From the NCBI RefSeq assembly GCF_014650775.1, contig NZ_BMVP01000002.1, positions 1 through 64,000 on the forward strand: a DNA stretch of 64,000 nucleotides, written 5' to 3'. The number at the start of each line of letters is the position of its first letter. Position 1 is the stretch's first letter. A program made the translations under genes and the position numbers. Below the pieces are notes generated by a model. It was not told where the DNA came from. It saw only the letters and a program-made list of their open reading frames with translations, and searched no databases. Origin of the DNA: Streptomyces cirratus. Its GTDB lineage: Bacteria > Actinomycetota > Actinomycetes > Streptomycetales > Streptomycetaceae. Positions 17,480-24,504 of the stretch are shown here, one piece after another.

Positions 17480-18481
17480 TCAGCGGTTGCGGCGGCGGCG
17501 GAGGAGAGTGCGGCCGGCCAGGACCAGGGCCGTGGCCAGGGCGAGGGTCAGGGCGCCCTTGGTGAAGGAGCCCGGCCGGGGCTTCGGGGATGCGGGCGGC
17601 GCGCCCTGGACGGGGCCGGCTGACGGCGGCGGGGTGCTCGTCGTCGTCGGGCGGACCGGGACCGCGATGACCCGGCTGTTCGTGCCCTCCGAGCCGAACA
17701 TCAGCGCCGAGCCGTCCGCCGTGTACGTCACCGACTCCGCCTGCCCCTGCCACGGCGCGGACACCGCCTCCCCCGGACCCTGCGGCCGCCCGTCCTTCCA
17801 CGGGTACGTCTTCGCGAAGAAGTACCCGCGCAGCGTCAGCCGGCCGCCGTCCGGCGAGAACGCCCCGTCCGTCACCCACGGCACGTCCGCGATGCGCCGG
17901 AACACGTTGGTGTCGTCGGCCGACAGCCGCTCGGGTCCCTCGTAGAGCCCGCCCGTCCGCTCGTTCTTGCTCGCGATGTACACCCTGCCCGTCACCGGAT
18001 GCACCATCAGCGCCTCCGCGTTGCGCGGGCCGTCCGCGTACCGCACCGTGAACTGTTCCGCCTTGACCGTCGCGTCCGCCAACTCCCTTGGTTCCGGGAA
18101 GCGGTAGATCCAGACGTGGTCCCAGGTGCCGTCCCTGTTGTCCCCGATGTCCGCGACGTACAGCTGCCCGTCCGGGCCCAGCGAGATCGCCTCGACGTCA
18201 CGCGGCCGCCCGATGCCCGTCAGCGTCACCCGCGCCACCGTCCGGCCCGTCGCGGAATCGACGGCGTACACGAACGGGCCGTCGTCGCTGTCGTTGTGCG
18301 TCCAGTAGACGCCCGGGTGGATGCGGCTGGCCGCGAGCCCGCTGGACTCCTTGATGCGCGGGTCCTGGAGGGTGAAGTCCGACGCCCCGGCCCCGGCTCC
18401 GGTGGCGGCGGCCGCGGCCACCGGGGAACCGGTGAGGACGACGGCGGCGGTGAACGCGGTCAAGATCGGCAGCAGGCGCAT
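17480..18481 (-). CDS. secreted, membrane-anchored beta-propeller protein
   Basis: This is a 333-residue protein with a signal peptide (hydrophobic core ILTAFTAAVVLTGSPVAAAAA). A propeller-like body has repeated blade motifs such as GPFVYAVDSATGRTVARVTL, GQLYVADIGDNRD and GRVYIASKNE. A Pro/Thr-rich stalk and a C-terminal hydrophobic helix followed by RTLLRRRRNR suggest anchoring in the membrane. The motifs ESSGLAASR and WTHNDSDDGP occur in extracellular propeller proteins of actinobacteria. CAGGCT at 18488-18493 lies 6 nt before the ATG, so it may be leaderless. No catalytic residue is recognised. Confidence 0.75.
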   Translation of the reverse strand: MRLLPILTAFTAAVVLTGSPVAAAAATGAGAGASDFTLQDPRIKESSGLAASRIHPGVYWTHNDSDDGPFVYAVDSATGRTVARVTLTGIGRPRDVEAISLGPDGQLYVADIGDNRDGTWDHVWIYRFPEPRELADATVKAEQFTVRYADGPRNAEALMVHPVTGRVYIASKNERTGGLYEGPERLSADDTNVFRRIADVPWVTDGAFSPDGGRLTLRGYFFAKTYPWKDGRPQGPGEAVSAPWQGQAESVTYTADGSALMFGSEGTNSRVIAVPVRPTTTSTPPPSAGPVQGAPPASPKPRPGSFTKGALTLALATALVLAGRTLLRRRRNR

Positions 18482-18557
18482 TCCCCAAGCCTGCCAGGCC
18501 GCCGGGCGTGGCGGGCATCACAGCGGCCGTGGACCGGTGATCCGCGATGATGACCGG

Positions 18558-19256
18558 ATGCGTTTCATGTTCGTCGGCGATTCCATGACCATCGGACGCG
18601 CCGGCGACTACACCTGGCGCTACCGGATGTGGCAGCACCTGTGCGCCACCCTGGGCGACTCCTTCCGCATCGTCGGCCCGCGCAGCGCGCTGTACGACGC
18701 GGCCGCCGACGCTCCCGTCAGCCACGCCTACGCCGACCCCGAGTTCCCGGAGGACGCCCGTCGGCACCTGGCCGGCTGGGGCGAGGGCTGGCAGCACATG
18801 GCCCCGCTGATCGGGCCGGCGGCCACCGCGGCCGAGCCGGACGTGCTGCTCGTCTCGCTCGGGCTGATAGACCTCGGCTTCTACACGGACGCGCCGCAGA
18901 CCGCCGTCAACGTCCGCCGGTTCATCGCGCGGGCCCGCGCCGCCCGCCCCGGCGTCCGGATGGTCCTGCTGCCCGTCATACCGAACGTCCGGGCCGACTA
19001 CGACGCGCCCTTCGCCGCCCAGGTGGCCCACTTCAACGAGCTGCTCGGCAAGGCGGTGGCGGACCTGTCCACCCCCGCCTCGCCGATCCTGCTGGCCGCG
19101 CGCCCGCAGGGCTACGAGCTGGCCCGGGACACGTACGACGGCACCCACCCCAACGCCTCGGGCGAACACCGCCTGGCGGCCGAGTTCGCGTCGGCCCTCC
19201 ACCAGGCGTGGGCGGTCGGCGGTCCCTACCGGGCGGCGGCGGACGCGGACGCCTGA
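18558..19256 (+). CDS. SGNH/GDSL-type hydrolase
   Basis: This is a 232-residue esterase-like protein. It has block I FVGDSMTIG with the nucleophile Ser at residue 9, and block V DGTHPNASGE with Asp194 and His197. The usual block III GxND is replaced by SLGLIDLG, so the oxyanion Asn is not where expected. No signal peptide is present, which is unusual because most Streptomyces SGNH proteins are secreted. ATG 18558 has a GATGAT box 6 nt upstream. It could act on a carbohydrate ester; the substrate is unknown. Confidence 0.75.
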   Translation: MRFMFVGDSMTIGRAGDYTWRYRMWQHLCATLGDSFRIVGPRSALYDAAADAPVSHAYADPEFPEDARRHLAGWGEGWQHMAPLIGPAATAAEPDVLLVSLGLIDLGFYTDAPQTAVNVRRFIARARAARPGVRMVLLPVIPNVRADYDAPFAAQVAHFNELLGKAVADLSTPASPILLAARPQGYELARDTYDGTHPNASGEHRLAAEFASALHQAWAVGGPYRAAADADA

Positions 19257-19280
19257 GGGCCCCGGCCGGGCAGGGGCCGG

Positions 19281-19446
19281 CCGGTCACCGGGCTCTCCGG
19301 CCGGTCACCCAGCCTCACCGGGCTCACCGGCCGGTCACCCAGCCTCACCGGCTCACCGGCCGGTCACCCAGCCTCACCGGCTCGCCGGCCGGTCACCCAG
19401 CCTCACCGGCTCGCCGGCCGGTCACCCAGCCTCACCGGCTCACCCC
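19281..19446. repeat. 29-bp tandem repeat between convergent genes
   Basis: The word CCGGTCACCCAGCCTCACCG starts at 19301, 19331, 19360, 19389 and 19418, with a degenerate copy at 19281, giving a period of 29-30 bp. The array fills the space between the SGNH stop (19256) and the aldo/keto reductase stop (19458). Confidence 0.9.
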
Positions 19447-19457
19447 GCTCACGAGGC

Positions 19458-20447
19458 TCACCAGGCGAAGGCCTCCGGGGACGGCCCCGGGCCGGGGAAG
19501 ATCTCATCCAGCGCCGCCAGCACCTCCTCGTCCAGCTCCAGTTCCAGCGCGCGCAGGGCGCTGTCGAGCTGCTCGGACGTGCGCGGGCCGACGATCGGGC
19601 CGGTGACCCCTGGCCGGGTCAGCAGCCAGGCCAGCGCCGTCTCGCCGGGCTCCAGGCCGTGCTTGTCGAGGAGGTCCTCGTACGCCTGCACCTGCGCCCG
19701 TACCGAGCTGTTGGCCAGCGCGTCCGCCGAGCGGCCCGAGGCGCGGCGCCCGCCCTGCGCCTCCTTCTTGATGACCCCGCCGAGCAGCCCGCCGTGCAGC
19801 GGGGACCAGGGGATGACGCCGAGACCGTACTCCTGGGCGGCCGGGACGACCTCCATCTCGGCGCGCCGTTCGGCGAGGTTGTACAGGCACTGCTCGCTGA
19901 CCAGTCCGAGCGAGCCGCGCCGGGCGGCCGTCTCGTTGGCCTGGGCGATCTTGTAGCCGGGGAAGTTGGACGAGCCCGCGTAGAGGATCTTGCCCTGCTG
20001 GACCAGGACGTCGACGGCCTGCCAGATCTCCTCGAAGGGGGTCCGGCGGTCTACGTGGTGGAACTGGTAGACGTCGATGTAGTCGGTCTGGAGCCGCTTG
20101 AGGCTCGCGTCCACGGCCCGCCGGATGTTGAGGGCCGACAGGCGGTCGTGGTTGGGCCACGGGTCGCCTTCCGCGGCCATGTTCCCGTAGACCTTGGTGG
20201 CCAGGACCGTCTTGTCCCGGCGGCCACCGCCCTGGGCGAACCAGGTACCGATGATGGCCTCGGTGCGGCCCTTGTTCTCACCCCACCCGTAGACGTTGGC
20301 GGTGTCCACGAAGTTGAGGCCCGCGTCGAGCGCGGCGTCCAGGATGCCGTGGCTGGTCGGTTCGTCTGTCTGCGGACCGAAGTTCATCGTGCCGAGGACG
20401 AGTCGGCTGACTTTGAGTCCGGTGCGTCCGAGCTGCGTGTACTTCAT
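19458..20447 (-). CDS. aldo/keto reductase
   Basis: This is a 329-residue NADPH-dependent oxidoreductase with a TIM-barrel fold. The N-terminal strand KYTQLGRTGLKVSRLVLGTM is typical. The catalytic tetrad is visible as Asp (FVDTANVYG), Tyr of VYG, Lys (LATKVYG) and His (DVYQFHHVD). The C-terminal cofactor loop is GPIVGPRTSEQLDSAL. The family is the YakC/Tas-like group; the substrate is unknown. The ATG at 20447 is 16 bp from a perfect 20-bp palindrome, so the gene is probably controlled by a dimeric regulator that is not adjacent. Confidence 0.9.
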   Translation of the reverse strand: MKYTQLGRTGLKVSRLVLGTMNFGPQTDEPTSHGILDAALDAGLNFVDTANVYGWGENKGRTEAIIGTWFAQGGGRRDKTVLATKVYGNMAAEGDPWPNHDRLSALNIRRAVDASLKRLQTDYIDVYQFHHVDRRTPFEEIWQAVDVLVQQGKILYAGSSNFPGYKIAQANETAARRGSLGLVSEQCLYNLAERRAEMEVVPAAQEYGLGVIPWSPLHGGLLGGVIKKEAQGGRRASGRSADALANSSVRAQVQAYEDLLDKHGLEPGETALAWLLTRPGVTGPIVGPRTSEQLDSALRALELELDEEVLAALDEIFPGPGPSPEAFAW

Positions 20448-20463
20448 GGGACCCAAGCCAACT

Positions 20464-20483
20464 GCTTCGAGTCGACTCGAAGC
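20464..20483. promoter_or_regulatory. perfect 20-bp palindrome, probable operator of the aldo/keto reductase gene
   Basis: GCTTCGAGTCGACTCGAAGC is fully self-complementary and lies 17-36 bp before the start codon. MerR-family regulators bind sites of this form (CTTNGAGT...ACTCNAAG) inside stretched promoter spacers, and MerR genes often sit beside aldo/keto reductases. Here no MerR gene is nearby, so the family assignment is inference. Confidence 0.6.
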
Positions 20484-20506
20484 AAGAGCACCGAGGGTCG
20501 TGAGGA

Positions 20507-20596
20507 CTACTGCCCGACGGCGGCCGCCACGGCGACGACGACGAACATCAGCACGAGCACACCGGCCATGACACGGTTTCTGGTCTTCGGATCCAC
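20507..20596 (-). CDS. 29-residue single-helix membrane peptide
   Basis: The GTG at 20596 opens a short frame, VDPKTRNRVMAGV followed by a long hydrophobic helix of V, A, L, M and F, ending AAAVGQ at a TAG. A TAGGCT box (20603-20608) stands exactly 6 nt before the GTG, the spacing of a leaderless Streptomyces message, and no other feature explains this promoter. The basic start and hydrophobic end predict an N-in membrane peptide. I recall near-identical tiny ORFs in other Streptomyces. Its function is unknown. Confidence 0.65.
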   Translation of the reverse strand: MDPKTRNRVMAGVLVLMFVVVAVAAAVGQ

Positions 20597-20725
20597 CCGT
20601 CGAGCCTAACGCGATACGCGGCGCCGGCTGTCGCGGGGCCGCTGCGACACCGCTCACAGGCCGTGCTGCCGGGGCCGAACTCGCGCTACCGCCGCCCGTG
20701 TTTTCCCCCTCCCGGCGGCGAGCCG

Positions 20726-21283
20726 CTACGCGGCGGCCAGCGGCCAGGCGCCGACCACCTCGTAGCGGGGCTGCTCGCCCGGGATCCCGTGGGCGGGGAG
20801 GTTGCTGCGGACGAGGCTGAGGGTGTCGACCTGCCAGGGCGTGCCTTCGAAGGGGGCGAGGGCGTCGAGGTGGGGGCGGAGGTGGGCACCGTGGGAGCCG
20901 CGCGCAAGCGTGAGGTGCGGGGTGTAGCGGCGGTGCTGCTCCATGGGGATCCCGGCCCGGCGGGCGGCGGCGTCGGCGCGCTCGGCGAGGAGCCGCATCC
21001 GGTCGAGGTCCCCCGCGGCGCCGGCCCACAGGGCGGTGTCGCCGAAGTGGCCGGAGCCGTGGATGCGCAGGGGGAACGCCTCCGTGCGGGCCGCTGCGCG
21101 GGCGAGGCGGGTGTGGAGCTCGGGGATGAGCTCCTCGCGGACCTCGCCCATGAAGGCGAGCGTGAAGTGCCAGGACGCTTCCGCGGTCCAGCGGAGCGAG
21201 GGGTCGGGGGCGAGTGCCCGGACGGCCCGGCGGAGTTCCGCGACGGCGGTGGCCGGGGGCATAACGGCGGCGAACAGCCTCAT
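20726..21283 (-). CDS. thpR: RNA 2',3'-cyclic phosphodiesterase ThpR
   Basis: This is a 185-residue protein of the 2H phosphoesterase family, formerly called 2'-5' RNA ligase. Both HxT motifs are present: HFTLAF (His39, Thr41) and HLTLAR (His123, Thr125). The N-terminus MRLFAAVMPP matches the family's RLFVAL-type start. Length is normal. TAAGGT at 21291-21296 lies 7 nt before the ATG, so the message is probably leaderless. It hydrolyses 2',3'-cyclic phosphates in RNA; its cellular role in Streptomyces is not established. Confidence 0.9.
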   Translation of the reverse strand: MRLFAAVMPPATAVAELRRAVRALAPDPSLRWTAEASWHFTLAFMGEVREELIPELHTRLARAAARTEAFPLRIHGSGHFGDTALWAGAAGDLDRMRLLAERADAAARRAGIPMEQHRRYTPHLTLARGSHGAHLRPHLDALAPFEGTPWQVDTLSLVRSNLPAHGIPGEQPRYEVVGAWPLAAA

Positions 21284-21380
21284 GGGGGTGACCTTAGCCC
21301 TGCGGACGTCTGCGGCGCCGACGCGCGGCCCGATGTGGCTCCGCCCCAGCCCCCGGGGCGGCTCCGGCGGGGCCGGACGT

Positions 21381-21966
21381 GCTCCCCCGGCGCCGAGCCC
21401 TGCGAGGCGGCCCCTGCGGGGCTGGAGTGGCGGCGGCTTCGACGCGGGGGCACGTGAGCCGTGTGGCGGTCGTTGGCGGCCTGTGCCCAGCCCCGGACAG
21501 GCCGCAGACGCCGTGGCGGGAGGAGCGCGTGGCGATCATCGGCGGCTTGGCCCGAGCCGAGGGGGCCTGCGGACGCTGTGCGGGAGGAGCGCGTGGCGAT
21601 CTGTTGTGCCGGGGGGCGGGCCCCCTCGCTGCGCCCGGCTTTCGGGGGCTCCGCCCCGGACCCCGCGCTTCAAGCTCCCCCGGCGCCGAGCCCTGCGAGG
21701 CGGCCCCTGCGGGGCTGGAGTGGCGGCGGCTTCGACGCGGGGGCACGTGAGCCGTGTGGCGGTCGTTGGCGGCCTGTGCCCAGCCCCGGACAGGCCGCAG
21801 ACGCCGTGGCGGGAGGAGCGCGGGGCGATCGTCGGCGGCTTGGCCCGAGCCGAGGGGGGCCTGCGGACGCTGTGCGGGAGGAGCGCGTGGCGATCTGTTG
21901 CGCCGGTGGGCGGGCCCCCTCGCTGCGCCCGGCTTTCCGGGGCTCCGCCCAGACCCGGCGCCTCAA
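21381..21966. repeat. tandem duplication of a 293-bp unit
   Basis: The sequence from GCTCCCCCGGCGCCGAGCCC at 21381 to 21673 is repeated at 21674-21966 with a few substitutions; a third copy begins GCTCCCCCGGC at 21967 and then diverges. Inside each unit GGAGGAGCGC-GGCGATC occurs twice. Translations repeat with the DNA and lack codon bias, so I do not call a gene. The full gene-free spacer is 21284-22340. Confidence 0.9.
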
Positions 21967-22116
21967 GCTCCCCCGGCTACCGCTGGGAGGTGCCCCTACG
22001 AGGCCGAATCGGCGGGTGGCTCCGGCGGGGCCGGAGGTGCGGGGTCTCCGCAGGCGGCGCTGGGCCGGGGCTCCTGGCCCCCCGGCCTCACGGCAAGGGC
22101 CCCGCCCCCGGACCCC

Positions 22117-22310
22117 GCCGCGAGGTGACGTCTCCGTCCCCGGGGCCTCCGCGCAGGGGGCTGCCGCCATGGGCTTCGCCGCGAGGGGGATGTCTCTGTC
22201 CCCGGGGCCTCCGCGCAGGGGGCTCCCGTCCTGGGCTTCGCCGCGAGGTGACGTCTCCGTCCCCCGGGGCCTCCGCGCAGGGGGCCCGCCCCCCGGCGTC
22301 GCCGCGAGGG
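22117..22310. repeat. 61-bp tandem repeat, three copies plus a partial copy
   Basis: GCCGCGAGG starts at 22117, 22178, 22240 and 22301. Each unit contains GTCTCYGTCCCCGGGGCCTC and CGCGCAGGGGG. It is unrelated in sequence to the 293-bp unit beside it and ends 30 bp before the MFS stop codon. Confidence 0.88.
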
Positions 22311-22340
22311 CGCCCGCCCCCGCGGCGCCCCCGGCAGGGG

Positions 22341-23675
22341 TCAGGCCGCCTTGACCAAGGTGTGGCCGGTCGTCGGGACGAAGGTGACGCCGTGGCGGGA
22401 GAGGCTGACGCGGAGGTTGCCGACGCGCGAGAGGACCAGGGCGATCGCCAGCGCGGCCGCCAGCGAGACCGCGCCGCCCGCGGCCATGCCGATGCGGGCG
22501 CCGTACGTGTCCGTGATCCAGCCCACCAGCGGGGCCCCGAGCGGGGTGCCGCCGGTGAAGACCATCATGAACAGCGCCATCACCCGGCCCCGCATCTCCG
22601 GGTCGGTCGCCATCTGCACGCTCGAATTCGCCGTGACGTTGACCGTCAGGCCGAACATCCCGATGGGGACGAGGAGTGCCGCGAACAGGCAGTAGGACGG
22701 GGCGAAGGCCGTCACGACCAGCAGGACGGAGAACAGCACCGCCGCCACGACCAGCACCCGCAGCCGCGAGTGCCCGCGCCGGGCCGCCAGCAGGGCGCCC
22801 GCCAGGGAACCCGCCGCGATGAGCGTGTTGAACAGGCCGTACGTGCCGGCGTCCCCGTGGAACACGTTGCCCACGAACGCCGAGAGCCAGATCGGGAAGT
22901 TGAACCCGAACGTCCCGATGAACCCGACCAGCACGATCGGCCAGATCAGCTCGGGCCGGCCGGCGACGTACCGCAGGCCCTCCCGCAGCTGGCCCTTGCC
23001 GCGCGGCTGCCGCTCCACCGGGTGGAGTTCACGCGTCCGCATCATCAGCAGCGCGGCGATCGGGGCCGCGAAGGACAGTCCGTTCAGCAGGAAGGCCCAG
23101 CCGGAGCCGACGGCGGTGATCAGCACACCGGCGATCGCCGGGCCGACCAGCCGCGCGGACTGGAAGTTGGCGGAGTTCAGGCTGACGGCGTTCGCGAGCT
23201 GGTCCTTGCCGACCATCTCCGGGACGAACGTCTGGCGCGCCGGGTTGTCCAGGACGGTGACCAGGCCGAGCACGAAGGCGGCGAGGTAGACGTGCCACAC
23301 CTGGACGTGTCCGGCCAGGGTGAGGGCGGCGAGTGCCACGCCCGTCAGTCCCATGGCGCCCTGGGTGGCCAGCAGCAGCGGCCGCTTGGGCAGCCGGTCG
23401 GCGAGTACGCCTCCGTAGAGGCCGAACATCAGCATCGGCAGGAACTGCAGCGCGATGGTGATGCCCACCGCGGAGGCCGAGCCGGTGAGGGACAGGACCA
23501 GCCAGTCCTGGGCGATGCGCTGCATCCAGGTACCGGTGTTGGAGACGACCTGTCCCGTGGCGAAGAGCCGGTAGTTCCGGATCCTCAGCGAGCTGAACAT
23601 GGAGTTCCGGCTCGCGGGTCGCGTAGTGGTGGATGTGTGGCCGGGTGCGGAGTCTGCTCCGGTTCCCGTACTCAA
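22341..23675 (-). CDS. MFS exporter, EntS/MFS_3-like
   Basis: This is a 444-residue transporter with about twelve helices. The N-terminal region FSSLRIRNYRLFATGQVVSN and GTWMQRIAQDWLVLSLTGS are typical of the MFS_3 (EntS-like) family, and GGVLADRLPKRPLLL is the conserved loop motif. The start is TTG at 23675, supported by AGGAGG 9 nt upstream. It lies 27 bp after the MarR gene in the same operon, so it probably exports a toxic compound sensed by that regulator. The substrate cannot be told. Confidence 0.85.
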   Translation of the reverse strand: MSTGTGADSAPGHTSTTTRPASRNSMFSSLRIRNYRLFATGQVVSNTGTWMQRIAQDWLVLSLTGSASAVGITIALQFLPMLMFGLYGGVLADRLPKRPLLLATQGAMGLTGVALAALTLAGHVQVWHVYLAAFVLGLVTVLDNPARQTFVPEMVGKDQLANAVSLNSANFQSARLVGPAIAGVLITAVGSGWAFLLNGLSFAAPIAALLMMRTRELHPVERQPRGKGQLREGLRYVAGRPELIWPIVLVGFIGTFGFNFPIWLSAFVGNVFHGDAGTYGLFNTLIAAGSLAGALLAARRGHSRLRVLVVAAVLFSVLLVVTAFAPSYCLFAALLVPIGMFGLTVNVTANSSVQMATDPEMRGRVMALFMMVFTGGTPLGAPLVGWITDTYGARIGMAAGGAVSLAAALAIALVLSRVGNLRVSLSRHGVTFVPTTGHTLVKAA

Positions 23676-23702
23676 AAGCGTTCGCCTCCTGGCGTCGGAC
23701 GG

Positions 23703-24140
23703 TTACAAGTGCGCGAGCTTCTCCAGGACGGGTGCCGCGGCGCGCAGCTTGGCCCATTCGTCCTCGGTGAGCTCGGCCGCGAGCCCGGCCAGGAAGGCGT
23801 TGCGCTTGCGACGGCTCTCTTCGAGCATCGCTTCGGCTTCCTCGGTCTGGCTGACCACCTTCTGGCGGCGGTCGTCGGGGTGCGGCTCCAGCCGTACCAG
23901 TCCCTTGGCCTCCAGCAGCGCGACGATGCGCGTCATCGACGGCGGCTGCACGTGCTCGCGCCGTGCCAGCTCGCCGGGGGTGGCCTGGCCGCAGCGCGCG
24001 AGGGTGCCGAGCACCGACATCTCGGTCGGGCTCAGTGACTCGTCGACGCGCTGGTGCTTGAGCCGGCGGCCCAGCCGCATGACGGCGGAGCGGAGGTCGT
24101 TCACGGCGGCGGCGTCGTCGCCGTGGGAAAGGTCGTGCAT
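23703..24140 (-). CDS. MarR-family transcriptional regulator
   Basis: This is a 145-residue winged-helix repressor. The recognition region is LSPTEMSVLGTLARCGQATPGELARREHVQPPSMTRI in outline (about residues 36-73), followed by the wing LVRLEPHPDDRRQKVV with the conserved DDRR. It leads the operon with the MFS gene. The start ATG 24140 is 7 nt after a TACTCT box, and a strong nested inverted repeat covers that promoter, so the protein probably represses its own leaderless transcript until a ligand binds. Confidence 0.92.
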   Translation of the reverse strand: MHDLSHGDDAAAVNDLRSAVMRLGRRLKHQRVDESLSPTEMSVLGTLARCGQATPGELARREHVQPPSMTRIVALLEAKGLVRLEPHPDDRRQKVVSQTEEAEAMLEESRRKRNAFLAGLAAELTEDEWAKLRAAAPVLEKLAHL

Positions 24141-24141
24141 G

Positions 24142-24175
24142 TTCTTTAGAGTAACTCATTACTCTCGCTAAAGAA
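24142..24175. promoter_or_regulatory. nested inverted repeat, MarR operator over the promoter
   Basis: Outer arms TTCTTTAG (24142-24149) and CTAAAGAA (24168-24175) enclose inner arms AGAGTAA (24148-24154) and TTACTCT (24159-24165). The inner left arm, read on the minus strand, is the -10 box TACTCT of the MarR gene. The AT-rich site stands out from its surroundings. Confidence 0.8.
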
Positions 24176-24297
24176 CACCGGTTTCCGGGCGTCACACGTC
24201 ACACCATCGGACAGCCCGCGGGTTTCGTCACTCGTCCGGGTGAGGTGCGTGCGGAAAGTGACACGCGTCCCGGGGCGGTGCCCCGACTCTTTGCGGC

Positions 24298-24480
24298 ATG
24301 GGGACTCATGTGCTGAGCATGCGCATAGACGGGGAGCTGCTCGACCGCCTCCGGACACATGCCGCCAAACGCGGAATGAGCGTCCAGGACTATGTCGTCC
24401 GGACGCTCATTCGCGATGACTTCGACGAGCGCTTCAAGGCGGCCGTCGACGAGACGGAGAAGTTCTACGGGCTCACGTAG
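24298..24480 (+). CDS. ribbon-helix-helix-like small protein (60 aa)
   Basis: The order is an N-terminal strand (HVLSMRID), helix (ELLDRLRTHAAKRG), turn and helix (SVQDYVVRTLIRDDF), as in CopG/Arc-type DNA-binding proteins; the tail is acidic. Such proteins are often antitoxins, but no toxin gene is beside it: the neighbour is a purine permease on the other strand. A GACTCT box 7 nt before the ATG suggests a leaderless message. It is more likely a small regulator or chromosome-bound protein than half of a toxin-antitoxin pair. Confidence 0.7.
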   Translation: MGTHVLSMRIDGELLDRLRTHAAKRGMSVQDYVVRTLIRDDFDERFKAAVDETEKFYGLT

Positions 24481-24504
24481 GCCCTGCGCGCTCCGTGAGG
24501 CCCG

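Noticed and set aside
19281..19446. CRISPR array suspected from the regular repeats
   Set aside because: The 29-bp units are directly joined without unique spacers and no cas gene is present.
20943..24038. 1031-codon plus-strand frame with internal protein repeats
   Set aside because: It crosses thpR, the 293-bp duplication, the MFS gene and the MarR gene antisense. The protein repeats only reflect the DNA repeats.
24298..24480. Toxin-antitoxin pair suspected from the RHH protein
   Set aside because: No toxin-like ORF overlaps or follows it; the next gene is a permease on the opposite strand.
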